Shown: positions 31,695 through 40,670 of the stretch, one piece after another
How positions within the stretch are numbered: position 1 is the stretch's first letter
How the letters are laid out: the number at the start of each line of letters is the position of its first letter
Assembly (NCBI GenBank): GCA_031763025.1
Contig: JASSKH010000011.1
Span: 12,498,580-12,562,579 of the forward strand
From: Macrocystis pyrifera
Lineage: Eukaryota; Sar; Phaeophyceae; Laminariales; Laminariaceae
Length of the DNA stretch: 64,000 nt
Direction: 5' to 3'
Made by a program: the position numbers and the translations under genes
The notes under the pieces: model-generated
Database searches by the model: none
What the model saw: the letters and a program-made list of their open reading frames with translations, nothing else
Told to the model about the DNA's origin: nothing

Positions 31695-33882
31695 TCCCAA
31701 CCATTATGTTTCTGATTGCCCAAAAGCTCGCGGTGGCGGCACAGCTCCCAGCAGTGGTGGGCGCGGGTCGTCAGGGTATCGCGGGGGCCGCAATGGCGGC
31801 CGGGGCAGATTCAACCATGGACGCGGGCGCGGTGGCCGTGGTGGCAATCAATTGACAGCGGGCGGTGGAACTTCTGCTGTTGCTTCTTCAACTTCTGGTG
31901 CGCCAGCGGCAGGAGCCGCTGGGTCGGGATCTGGTTCGTCTGTTGCCGGCCGAGCTGTATACGTTGGAGGAGCTGGAACATCGGTGGGTGCTGCTGGAGC
32001 GAGAACTTCGCCATCCACCGAGCGGGCGGAGTCAGTGTCTGGTGCTGCTGCAGGGGCGGTAGCGCCGGAACCGTCTGTATATTCGACGTCTTGGTCGGGG
32101 TGGACCGCCGATTCTATTTCTTCGGCGCCGGCTGTAGGAGGGCAGCCATGGCGTCAGGTGACTCTTGGTACCGACCAGAGTTCAACGGCAGGTGAAGTGC
32201 CTGTCGATCGCAGCGCTGAGTGTTTACGCGCTGATCTCTCTTTGCCAGGGTCGGTTGGTTCGCTGATGGCGCGTGTGATCCTTGATTCGGGGTCGGCGCT
32301 CACGTCCATCGGTGTCGGCTTACTTCAGCAGCTGTCTTCGCATTTCGGCGGCGCCGATCTGCAAATTCCGTTCGAAAATGGCCCGCAGCAGGCGAAAACC
32401 GCTACGGGTGTTTCAGTGATGGTCACGCACAAAACGGTGCCGATTGCCGTGAGTGTACGGACGCCGTGGGGAGCGGTGAAATTGGAGCCCATCACTTTCG
32501 CGGTCATGCCTGGTACAGATAACGTCGTTCTGTTTGGCATGGCTACCATGAAAGCTCTTGGCATCGACGTCTACCGTGAAGCTCTGGAGAAGCTTCGCCC
32601 TCGCGCAGTGCCGGTATCGACCGGTGTGGAGACTCCGAGTTACCTTGCGGCGCGCAGAGTGACGGTTTCCGTGCGTGCTTTTCAGACCGAGGCTACGGTG
32701 GATGCTCCGGAGGACAAGGCGGTGGAACATTTGGTCGACCGGGGGCCAGACATGTTCATGGATCCGGAGGAGGAGCGGACGGCCCGAGAACGGGCGTTGG
32801 AGGACAGCGTGCAGCAGGCAGAGCAGAGTGGATTAAGCGTCGGCGGAGCAACCCGTTTGCGCGAAATTTTGGCTCGTCGCGTGGGTGCTTTTCGCCGTGC
32901 GCTGTGTGGTGATCCGCCAGCGCAAGTGGAGCCGATGCGAGTGCAGCTGAAGCAACAGGCGAAGCCTGTCAAGGCAACGCCACGTCGGTACGAACCGACA
33001 AAAAGGGACTGGCTCTCGAAGTGCATTGCTGCTTTGGTGTTTTTTGGCTTTGTCTACCACAACATCCAGGCGGTGTGGGCGAGTCCGGCGATGGCGGTGC
33101 CCAAGAAGGACTCTTTCCGTTTGGTGAGCGACTACTCGGCGGTGAACGCACAGGTGGAGAAGTCCCCGGGCGTCATGCCCAACCATGAAGACATGGGAGA
33201 TCTGCTGGGGGCGCGTTTCTTCGGCAAGCTGGACCTACTTCAAGGGTACTGGCAGATGCCTTTGGCTCCGGAGGCGCAAGACGTCTTCACCATGGCGACA
33301 AGCGACGGTTTGTTCACGCCTACCCGTGTTCCCCAAGGTGTTTTGAATGCGACTTCTTATTTCCAAGGTGTCATGACTGAAGTGTTGCGTGGTTTGGATT
33401 GCAAAGTTTGGGTCGATGACGTTTTCTTTTTCGCAGACACCGAAGAAGCTCTTCTGCAGCTGCTTGATGACATTCTTGAACGCCTGGAGAATGTTGGACT
33501 GTTTGTCGCCGCCCACAAGTGTACCTTCTTCTCTCGTGAACTGGTCTGGTGTGGTAAGGTGTATTCCAATGGTGTCGTGTCCCATGACCCCGCTCGAGTG
33601 CAAGGTTTAAGTGAAATGCGTCGTCCCGAAAACGCTGGAGAACTAATGCAATTCTTGCAGGCTGTCAACTGGTTGCGTACATCGTTACCACGTTTAGCGG
33701 AAACGGTAGCACCGTTACGTGATTTTTTGGAGGAGCTCCTTGTTGGGGCTACACGTCGGACTAAGCGAGTGGCGCGCAATCGTGTCATCAAGGATACCGC
33801 GTGGACGGAGGATCGGGTGCGGGCGTGGAATGCCGCACGGGGTTCGTTCGTGTCGAGTGAACTCGCTTTGGGGGTGCTGTAG
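31579..33882 (+). CDS. retrotransposon Pol: zinc knuckle, protease, reverse transcriptase
   Basis: 767 open codons; the part likely translated starts near 31662. A CX2CX4HX4C knuckle (CFECGDPNHYVSDC) is at residues ~34-47. A Gly/Ala/Ser-rich linker follows, then an aspartic protease motif LDSGSALTS at ~235. Reverse transcriptase has FFGKLDLLQGYWQM at ~547, a catalytic box WVDD at ~611 (YxDD or FxDD in most relatives) and AAHKCTFF downstream. The connection region ends with WNAARGSF just where RNase H would begin. The stop TAG (33880-33882) is supplied by the 3' LTR, showing that the 3' portion of pol was lost by deletion. Confidence 0.85.
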   Translation: MVGKMLQGQLNRDANSSRNRNSSSPRKKSFVRVCFECGDPNHYVSDCPKARGGGTAPSSGGRGSSGYRGGRNGGRGRFNHGRGRGGRGGNQLTAGGGTSAVASSTSGAPAAGAAGSGSGSSVAGRAVYVGGAGTSVGAAGARTSPSTERAESVSGAAAGAVAPEPSVYSTSWSGWTADSISSAPAVGGQPWRQVTLGTDQSSTAGEVPVDRSAECLRADLSLPGSVGSLMARVILDSGSALTSIGVGLLQQLSSHFGGADLQIPFENGPQQAKTATGVSVMVTHKTVPIAVSVRTPWGAVKLEPITFAVMPGTDNVVLFGMATMKALGIDVYREALEKLRPRAVPVSTGVETPSYLAARRVTVSVRAFQTEATVDAPEDKAVEHLVDRGPDMFMDPEEERTARERALEDSVQQAEQSGLSVGGATRLREILARRVGAFRRALCGDPPAQVEPMRVQLKQQAKPVKATPRRYEPTKRDWLSKCIAALVFFGFVYHNIQAVWASPAMAVPKKDSFRLVSDYSAVNAQVEKSPGVMPNHEDMGDLLGARFFGKLDLLQGYWQMPLAPEAQDVFTMATSDGLFTPTRVPQGVLNATSYFQGVMTEVLRGLDCKVWVDDVFFFADTEEALLQLLDDILERLENVGLFVAAHKCTFFSRELVWCGKVYSNGVVSHDPARVQGLSEMRRPENAGELMQFLQAVNWLRTSLPRLAETVAPLRDFLEELLVGATRRTKRVARNRVIKDTAWTEDRVRAWNAARGSFVSSELALGVL

Positions 33883-34108
33883 CCAAAAGATACCAAGCCG
33901 TGGAGGTTTCAGTGTAATCGCATGTGTGAGTGGAGCAGTGGCCGGGGATCCTGTGTGATGTCCCCTAGCCACCTGGCTCGTGTCCGATGAGGATCACTCC
34001 GTGATAATACAAGCTCTAAGAACAAGACTTACTGAGTGCGAGGCCAGCGAGACTGGTGGAGTCCCTCGCTGGAAGCCCTCTTGCTGATATCATCTGGCAG
34101 AGGCCATA
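33878..34108 (+). repeat. 3' LTR, 231 bp
   Basis: Same ends and sequence as the 5' LTR with two small differences. Preceded by CTTTGGGGGTGC, a weak polypurine tract. Followed by the GGTT target copy at 34109-34112. Confidence 0.95.
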
Positions 34109-34374
34109 GGTTCCTCTTTTCCGACAACCCTGTCCTCTTCGAGATGAACCAAATCCCTTACGATGCATTCGTCTTTGCTGAGGCGTACCAGCACGATGTG
34201 TATCGCAGCGGCGAAGAACACGTTGAACAGTAACGGCGATAGTACGCAGCCTTGCCGCAGTCCCTGGGTTACATTGAACTGTCCAGGGGGATTTTCTTCT
34301 GCCGCCCGAGCTGCTGCAACCGGCGCACGACAAACAGCATATCGACTGTTGACCGTGCGGGGCGGAAGCCGCAC
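34109..34374 (-). pseudogene. LINE ORF2, middle RT fragment
   Basis: Contains the RT motif B region ([17 protein letters not shown]) and runs up to the LTR insertion point. About one RT segment upstream, including motif A with its catalytic aspartate, is missing. At roughly 34278-34286 the sequence passes directly from a QKKIPLD segment in one frame to FNVTQG in another, which marks an internal deletion. Confidence 0.8.
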
Positions 34375-34509
34375 TGTTCTTCAGGGAGTATATGCTCGGT
34401 CTCGCAGTATCTGCTTAGACGGGACGCAACGATTTTCAGCAACACCTTGCCTGCGTGAGCAACAAGCGAAATACCTCTGTAGTTGTTGCAATCAGTTCTA
34501 TCCTTCTTT

Positions 34510-36207
34510 TTATGAAGGGTTTTTTATGATCGCATCTTTCCATTGCTGGGGGACTTCTCCCGTTACCCAAACGTTAACAAGGATACTGTGAAAATACTGC
34601 ACGAAAGCGGGGTGGTCAAGTTTCAGTACTTCGACCGGGAGACCATCTGGTCCAACGGCTTTCCAGTTTGACATACCCTTCACTGCTTCCATCATCTCGT
34701 CAATGGATGGTTCATTTCCAAGGGATAGTTTCAGCGGTCGTGGTGGCACTAGGTCGATGATCGTGGGGTCAAGTTTCAGCGATTTCGTGTTCAATAGTTT
34801 GTGGCAGTGCCCCGCCCATCTTTCACGAATTCGCGCTTGATCCCGCAACAGCATGCCATCCTCGTCCATGATAAACTGTTCACTCCTCGCTTTCGCACCT
34901 TGCAACCCTACCGTACTCTTCAGGTGCTTGTAGAACCCTCGTTGATCGGAACTCGCGAGGAATTTCTCGGTTTCAGCGAGGTACTCTTCAAAATACGCAT
35001 TGACTCCTGCGGCGACCGCTTCCTGCAGATTCGCACAGGCTGATCTCAACTTCTTCCACGCTGTACTATCTCGGGGGTAGACACGCAAGAGCTGTCTCGC
35101 ATCCTCCCTCGCTGTCCATGCTACTTTGAAAGCGGCCACCGTTTCGGGGGTCTCACACCAACCGTTTCGGTGGTGGCGACGTGGTGGAGGTGGCACCTCT
35201 TTCTCAACAGCATTCATGACAGTTGTGGTGAAAAACTCAACCATGCCAGACGTGTTACGAGGCTGGGTGGGTTGGTTAAGAGTGGAAACGACCCTCTCGA
35301 CTATTCGGTGTCGACGCTCTCCATCGGATAAGAAAAGCTGCCTGTCGAATTCTCGGCGTTTTGGGGGTTTCAGCAATCTTCGGTTAGACGAAAAGTGACC
35401 ACTAAGTCGGGCCTTGATGTACACGATGTTATGGTCTGAATCAGCCTTAGCAGGTGGTGGGGGCTGTGGGACGACTGTAACATTATGTACTCTAGGTCGG
35501 TGGACTTGACGAGTTAGGATGTAGTCGATTCGCTTACGATCATTCAGGCTGGTGCCGTTGTATGTATGCGATATTCCGCCCTTGCGCGTGCTGAAAAATG
35601 TGTTGGTGAGCGCTAGCTTGCAACTGGTAGCGAACGACAAAAGCCGTTTGCCGTTATCACTACGAACATCTCGTCCGTATGCTCCGAGCACCCTACATTC
35701 ATCATCACCGCACCCTTCTATCCTCCCCCCAGTTCGCCCATTGGCATCTATAAGCACAAACAAACACTCTTTAGCAGGAATCTGCTCAACCAGGTCCTCC
35801 AACTTTCGCCAGAACATGCCTTTCTGCTTGGAGTCTTTGGTACAATCAGCTGGGGCGTACGCAACGACGAAATTAACCGCATCGCACCGACCGTCCAACT
35901 CAAAGCGCACAGACATAAGTCGTTCGTCAATAAACTGCTGAGTGAACTTAGACGTACGGCATATTGAGTCTTTTACTGCTAAACCTACCCCATACAACCC
36001 TTGTCTCGCTGCTGTTTTTTCCTGACCTGAACAAAAAACTTGGTATCCAGCTGCACGAAATCTCGTGTTGCCGGACCGTCGGGTTTCCTGCAGACCAATG
36101 AAGTCACAACCGAGTTGCCGTCCTTTCGCAAGTACGCACTCGTCATGCCCGTACCCGTTCTTCCCCTTCACGGCCAGGGTACGCACATTGTAGGTCGCTA
36201 CCACCAC
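34510..36207 (-). pseudogene. LINE ORF2, endonuclease and RT N-terminus
   Basis: 565 codons from a GTG used as a nominal start. The frame actually continues upstream through a Lys/Arg-rich stretch to the poly-A run, so the true start is not known. Endonuclease residues visible: N7 (ATYNVR), E41 (LQETR), D154 and N156 (DANGRTG), RIDYIL at 226-231, and SDH at 257-259. RT begins near WKAVGPDGLP at ~520. The frame ends prematurely at the A6 run (34520-34525); with five A's it would continue through LHKKKDRTD and the [11 protein letters not shown] segment. The endonuclease itself looks intact. Confidence 0.85.
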
Positions 36208-36300
36208 AAGTGCCGCCTTCCGCCTCTTACGAGCCTCGCGTGCTGCTTTTTTTGCCAGCCGACGAGAGGCTCGTCCCCTCCTCCTTTTTTTTTTTTTTGT

Positions 36301-36476
36301 AAACCTGGTATACTATAATAAGGTATTATTGGTATACAGCAGTAGCACAGCAGTACCATACATCTGCCGCCTGCTGGTAGTATATTCTATATTTGTGTAA
36401 AGATTCAACTATTATTATTGCAGCCAGCCCTACAGAGCTATTACACTGATCCGGTCATGAAACAGTATCTAAAATG
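36301..36476. other. spacer between LINE and SINE
   Basis: AT-rich with no recognised feature. It may contain the unplaced 5' end of the LINE. Confidence 0.3.
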
Positions 36477-37153
36477 GCCGGCGTTCCCGGTGGCTTCCCA
36501 ACGGGTAGGGTGGACCTCAACAGGACCAAGTCCGGCGGGAAGGCCTCATAGCCTCGGTTTTAGTGGGTGAGCTCGCGCAAGTTCCACCCTACCGGGAGAG
36601 ATGACTCTCCGGGTGACTATCTCCACGGCACTTGCGCCTCTCGGGGGTCAGGTCGGGTCAACGAGCCCAAACTCCGGCGGTAACAACAGCTTATGCTGAT
36701 GTTACAACGGGAGCTATGGGCTAAATTGGCACACGACACGAAATCGGAAGGTGGGAGTGTGGTGAACTTAAGTTTTATTTTTACCAATCCGCCGGAGGAT
36801 ATATATAGTAAAAAACAAAGTAGGTGGTCCGCGCGCCTACCAGGATCAATTTCGTGGATTCGAGTCTCACCGAATGCATGCTCGTAGAGACCTTTTGTAC
36901 CATAAAAAAAATTACAAGCGGAAAGCGCGAGAGCGTAAGTTAGCTACACATTCGATGAAAAACGACGAGCAGTGGGAATGCTGAACCCTATGCGCGACAA
37001 AAATAAAGGAAGCGTACCGGGGGGGGGGGGGAGGGACGACACTTGTGACCACGGCTTGTCCAGAAGAAGACCGCTGAGGGTAAAACCTCCTACGAGCTAC
37101 GCTGGAAAGTAAAAATAGTGATGATTGAATAAATAAAAATAAAAATAAAAATA
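36477..37153 (+). mobile_element. tRNA-derived SINE, copy 3, interrupted by a 323-bp insert
   Basis: The first 20 bp of the SINE (GCCGGCGTTCCCGGTGGCTT, 36477-36496) are separated from the rest (from GTAGGTGGTCC at 36820). The remainder has a B box GGATTCGAGTCTC, the shared body, and a tail of AAATAAAAATAAAAATAAA ending about 37153. Compared with 9755-10093, 36497-36819 is extra. Confidence 0.8.
36497..36819. ncRNA. hairpin-rich insert; possible structured RNA or unknown element
   Basis: Several perfect complementary pairs: GGTAGGGTGGA 36504-36514 with 36583-36593; GCGCAAGT 36575-36582 with 36630-36637 (interlocked with the first); GGAGAG 36595-36600 with 36605-36610; GTAACAaCAGC 36680-36690 with 36695-36705; CTCCGGCGG 36672-36680 with 36789-36797; and small GGAC/GTCC and AGGC/GCCT hairpins at 36523-36554. 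I do not recognise an RNA family, and transcription is not shown. It could also be the 5' leader of a retroelement. Confidence 0.35.
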
Positions 37154-38420
37154 ATTCAGGCATGTTGGACGTGCAGCAGGCTCGACGAGCTCAATTAATT
37201 GTATACCTGACACATTAAAAAGAATTATGAAGGTGTTCCAGGTATAAAATAGTGGTAACCTTGTTGACCGAGTCTTACACAACACGCCGGCATGGACCGT
37301 GGTCGTGTATCACAGGAGACACGACAAACAGGAACAGGAAATTATACGGGTCTCGCGATGATACACCGCGTGGAACTAAAGGAAACAACCGCTCGCCGGT
37401 GAGTATATAATCGCTTATTTCTTGTTTGACTTCGCATCGGTGCATGCCCCCCCGAAGACTATCGAACACCGAACAGCAGTCAGCTTCTCGCGTGTAGTAA
37501 CAAAGTAAAACACCCACCCCTACAGTAGTAGTAGAAGTGTGTTCGTGTGGCATGTGTCACGGTTTTTATCTGGGACGCACAGCCAAGTCGTGGAGCAAGA
37601 TAGCCAGCTAACAAGCGCAATTTCAAATTTGGGGTTAAAGCAGTTCACAGCACGAAATTCATACGCCAGCGCCTATCTGTCTGTGTTGTTGCTAGTCCTC
37701 GCATCGTGTATACGACTATTGATGTCATAGGAAATACGAGCACTCATATGGTATGGGGGTCATTGTATATCGTCTCCTAAAGAAAACAAGGTGACGTCAC
37801 CTTAATGAATCACACACACAGTACACAGCACACGACACAAAGCACACAGCTCACAAATAAAATCACATATATGCCCCCTTGTCTATGCATATGCACATCA
37901 TATATATAGCTGGTACCTGACACGAGTCTACGTTTCCTTTACATAAGTCTCCGCCGTCGACACCATATGTGGGGAGGACCCCCACGTTCGACTAGACATT
38001 TGTCGCATGTGGCACTTCGCTTTTATAGAGGGTAGCGTGTAGGACACGCCAGGTTTTGGTATAGGATCGGTACGAACGATCCCACGAAACGACCATCAAC
38101 GATGATGGGGAGGAAGAGTGTGTGTGCGAGGCACAGGTCCTGAATTCCAAGATAAAGCGATTTCTTGTAACGGGACAATGTCACTGCTCACGACATCTCT
38201 GCTGACGGCAACAAATAGTCCAGGAATATGGATGACCACAGTCGTACAATAAGATACGGGTATCCATGACCTCGGCGAATGGTGGGACCTCCGCGGGACA
38301 ATACCCATGCGACGGTCTGGTCCAAAACCTGGAACCCACACTACCATAAGCAATAAAAAAAAATGTCAGCCGAGTTTTGGTTGATGTAAACACTTGCCAG
38401 GATACCAGGTACGTGGTGTC
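37154..38420. other. no recognised feature
   Basis: A CACA-rich patch lies at 37810-37850 (cacacac, agcacac words). No coding exon is supported. Confidence 0.4.
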
Positions 38421-38424
38421 AACG

Positions 38425-38585
38425 AGAAATATGTCCGGTTCTGGCGGTTTATAAACCGATTTTCTGGTTTCGTCCGGTTTCCGATTGACCGGTTTAAACC
38501 GGTAATTTTTATTACTTCCTTCAAAAACTGACCATTAATACGCGATCAAGCCTTCTGGGTTCTAAAAACCTGTTTAAACCGGTAT
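38425..38585. repeat. cluster of CCGGTTT words with a 16-bp perfect palindrome
   Basis: The palindrome ACCGGTTTAAACCGGT is at 38488-38503. Further GGTTTCGTCCGGTTTCC and TTTAAACCGGTA words surround it. Similar words occur at 28488-28552. Confidence 0.5.
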
Positions 38586-38623
38586 GTTTACCAAAAGTGC
38601 CCGCCTGTAGTCGTGACATGCAT

Positions 38624-38812
38624 TCATACAGAAGTTGACGCACACAACGAAAGTAGCATGTCGCTGATAATAATGCTGAGGAGCCACGCGGCGGCCATCG
38701 GTCGCGCAAAAGCAATAAAAAATATTGCGGCGGCCATAAGTAGCGTGTCTTTCACCCACCCGGCTACCGCTGTCTCCACAGCGGCGTCGGACAATTTGCT
38801 TGAGTGGCGCAC
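38624..38812 (-). CDS. possible small membrane protein or exon
   Basis: 62 codons on the minus strand (in-frame upstream sequence is also open). A polar, helical start (KLSDAAVETAVAGWVKD) is followed by a strongly hydrophobic stretch (~residues 24-55) that could form one or two transmembrane helices. The stop is at the left end. No family is recognised, and similar frames can arise by chance from GC-rich sequence. Confidence 0.25.
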   Translation of the reverse strand: MRHSSKLSDAAVETAVAGWVKDTLLMAAAIFFIAFARPMAAAWLLSIIISDMLLSLCASTSV

Positions 38813-39009
38813 CGGCAGCCTCTATGCCAGCAGATATTAGGATGGCATGGGGTGGCAACACGCTGGTGTAAGACACAGACAGAGCTTGAGGCATGCGCAC
38901 GTTAGTTCGCGCACAGAACGGCAGTAAGACCGAGAGTGTACTCCCTTCCTATACTGTGGCCTAGCAAGGCGCTGCGCCGCGTCAGTGCTTGGCGTTGCGT
39001 GTTGATGCT

Positions 39010-39545
39010 ATGACGTGAATATTTACGGAACGTTAATTATTCAGTATGGAGCTGTTTGTACTCTCGCCGACATAGTCGTACAGCAGTGAATGATCAGTTA
39101 TTTAAGGCACGTTAACTGTTAAGTGTGAATTGCACAGCGAGATGCTTACTTTGACGGGCACAGAGTGGTACAGAAGTAAATGGCCAGGTATTTAAGGAAT
39201 GCCAATTATTCAGTATGGATAACACAGCCGTCCTCAGCTACTTCCACCGACATAGTCATACAGCAGTAAATATTCAGGTATGCGAGGAAGGTTAATTACA
39301 CAGCGGTTTTTACTTTGACGGACACAGAGATACCACAGTAAATGGCCAGGTACTTAAGGAAAGTTCATTATTTTGTATGAAATGAACGGTCCTAACTAAC
39401 ACGGATGGATATAGCCGTACAGTAGTAAGTGGCCAGGTATTCAAGGAACGTTGATTATGTAGTATGGGATACACAGCGGTCCTTACTTTGACGAACACAG
39501 TCGTTAAGGAGAAAATGGTCAGGTATTTAAGGAACGTTAAGGGAC
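39010..39545. repeat. diverged minisatellite, ~72/90-bp units, seven copies
   Basis: The word AAGGAACGTTAATTATTCAGTATGG (allowing changes) recurs near 39031, 39103, 39193, 39284, 39356, 39444 and 39530. In several units it is followed by TTACTTTGACGGACACAG and TACAGCAGTAAATGGCCAGG. Spacings are 72, 90, 91, 72, 88 and 86 bp. Confidence 0.8.
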
Positions 39546-40080
39546 CACTCGCAGAAAATGACGTGTTTCACAAATGGCCATTTCATGCGGCGTAATGATT
39601 TTGTATTGGGTATATTATGGGGTGGAAACCTGCCAAGAGCTCCAAAGAGCCCTCGCCGGCTCAGCTTGGTGCTATTATCGTGTATGATAAGAAAACAGCG
39701 GCGGAGCCATGGACCCTCAAACAGGAATGACGAGAAGCACACAACCTGTTGATGCTAATTGTGTCTTTTATTTTCTCCGAGGGGCGTTACATTAGTGAAG
39801 ATCGAGGTCCTTGTGCTACGTACCTGTTGTACGCCTCCGTCTAGAAGGCGATAAGAGGCTGGCTCTGGAGGGGAACTGTCCACCCGCTCGATCTGGACCG
39901 AACGTGGTTTTCCCTAGGGTCAGGGTGTTCTCTGTAGTGTCTCCTCTAGGTTCAGTGTCCTGCGGATTCGCAAGGGGCGTGTTATCTGCTGTGCTTTCAT
40001 CGTGAGCTGATCCAAAAAGCAAATCAATACATGTACCCCCCGTGATGCCATTTTCACCATGTGACGAGTGTTGGCTGCCT
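39546..40080. other. no recognised feature
   Basis: No coding or repeat feature is supported. Confidence 0.4.
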
Positions 40081-40083
40081 CAA

Positions 40084-40670
40084 GATAAGAGCTCACTCAT
40101 AATCGAGGCGTGTATATACGGTCGAAAATGTAGCAAATACATAAATATCTTGGATCACAAGATAGCCAACCTTACTATTAATAGATCTCTATAAATATGG
40201 TAAGGGATAGAATCGTCTTGTTACCGCTGTAGTTATGCCGTTTTCCGCACGAGCTATTGAAGCATAAATAGACTTTTTCGTTTTTCTCTATTATACTGAC
40301 TTAAAGTACTTGACACCTTTCGAACATTACTTCCCAGATTGGAGTTGACTCGTGATCAAGGCGTGTTTTATGGTTAAAACTGATATTAACACATTGGGTA
40401 CCTTAGAATACACGATAGCCAACAATATTATATCTCCATAGATTTTATTATGTACCCTTAACTCTAAGTGCTGCTGTAGTTGAGCCGTTATCAGCACGAG
40501 CAATTGAAGCGTAGACCGGCCTCCTCGTTTCCCTTTAATTTACCGACTTTTGTATCCATTGACGCCCTTTGAACACTGCAGTCGGGAGCTTAACTTGTAT
40601 TGGAGCCGTGTTTTTGAAATGCGAGGAATATACAGGCTACCTCAGAAAGAAAGGTAGCCAACAACATTTT
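40084..40670. repeat. diverged ~247-bp tandem repeat, 2.4 copies
   Basis: Anchor words recur at ~247-bp spacing: GAGCTCACTCATAATCGAGGC (40089), GAGTTGACTCGTGATCAAGGC (40342) and GAGCTTAACTTGTATTGGAGC (40585). Each is followed by GCGTGT and then GATAGCCAAC / GGTAGCCAACAA. The middle of each unit has GCACGAGC(T/A)ATTGAAGC. Confidence 0.7.

Larger units (their letters stand above)
30479..34108 (+). mobile_element. Ty3/Gypsy-like LTR retrotransposon, internally deleted
   Basis: Bounded by two nearly identical LTRs (30479-30710 and 33878-34108) and a GGTT target duplication (30475-30478 and 34109-34112). The interior has gag, a zinc knuckle, an aspartic protease, and reverse transcriptase up to the connection region. 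It then joins the 3' LTR directly, with no RNase H or integrase. The LTRs begin TG and end TA. LTR identity implies recent insertion. The order PR-RT and the RT sequence style (WCGKV, FLQAVNWLR, TKRVARN) resemble stramenopile Ty3 elements. Because integrase is absent, movement would need proteins from a complete relative. Confidence 0.9.
28758..36300 (-). mobile_element. LINE retrotransposon (APE endonuclease + RT), interrupted by an LTR element
   Basis: Read right to left: a basic N-terminal segment, an apurinic-type endonuclease, a reverse transcriptase, a C-terminal extension, a stop at 29358, then a ~600-bp pyrimidine-rich 3' UTR ending in (CA)n at about 28758. The endonuclease beginning and the LYGCVTWTL segment recall RTE-like or R4/Dong-like LINEs; the clade is not certain. 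It is inactive for three visible reasons: a frameshift near 34520, an internal deletion near 34280, and the 3.6-kb LTR insertion at 30479-34108. An A14 run (T14 on the plus strand, 36285-36298) precedes the basic region; the true 5' end could not be placed. Six truncated tails of the family occur elsewhere in the window. Confidence 0.85.

Noticed and set aside
31716..32195. 159-codon plus-strand frame rich in Trp, Arg and Cys
   Set aside because: Out-of-frame shadow of the Pol ORF linker and protease region.
36680..36760. Hammerhead ribozyme suggested by CTGATG and a downstream CGAAA
   Set aside because: The conserved core should read CUGAUGA with a short stem before GAAA. Here the A is replaced by T and no suitable stem II forms.
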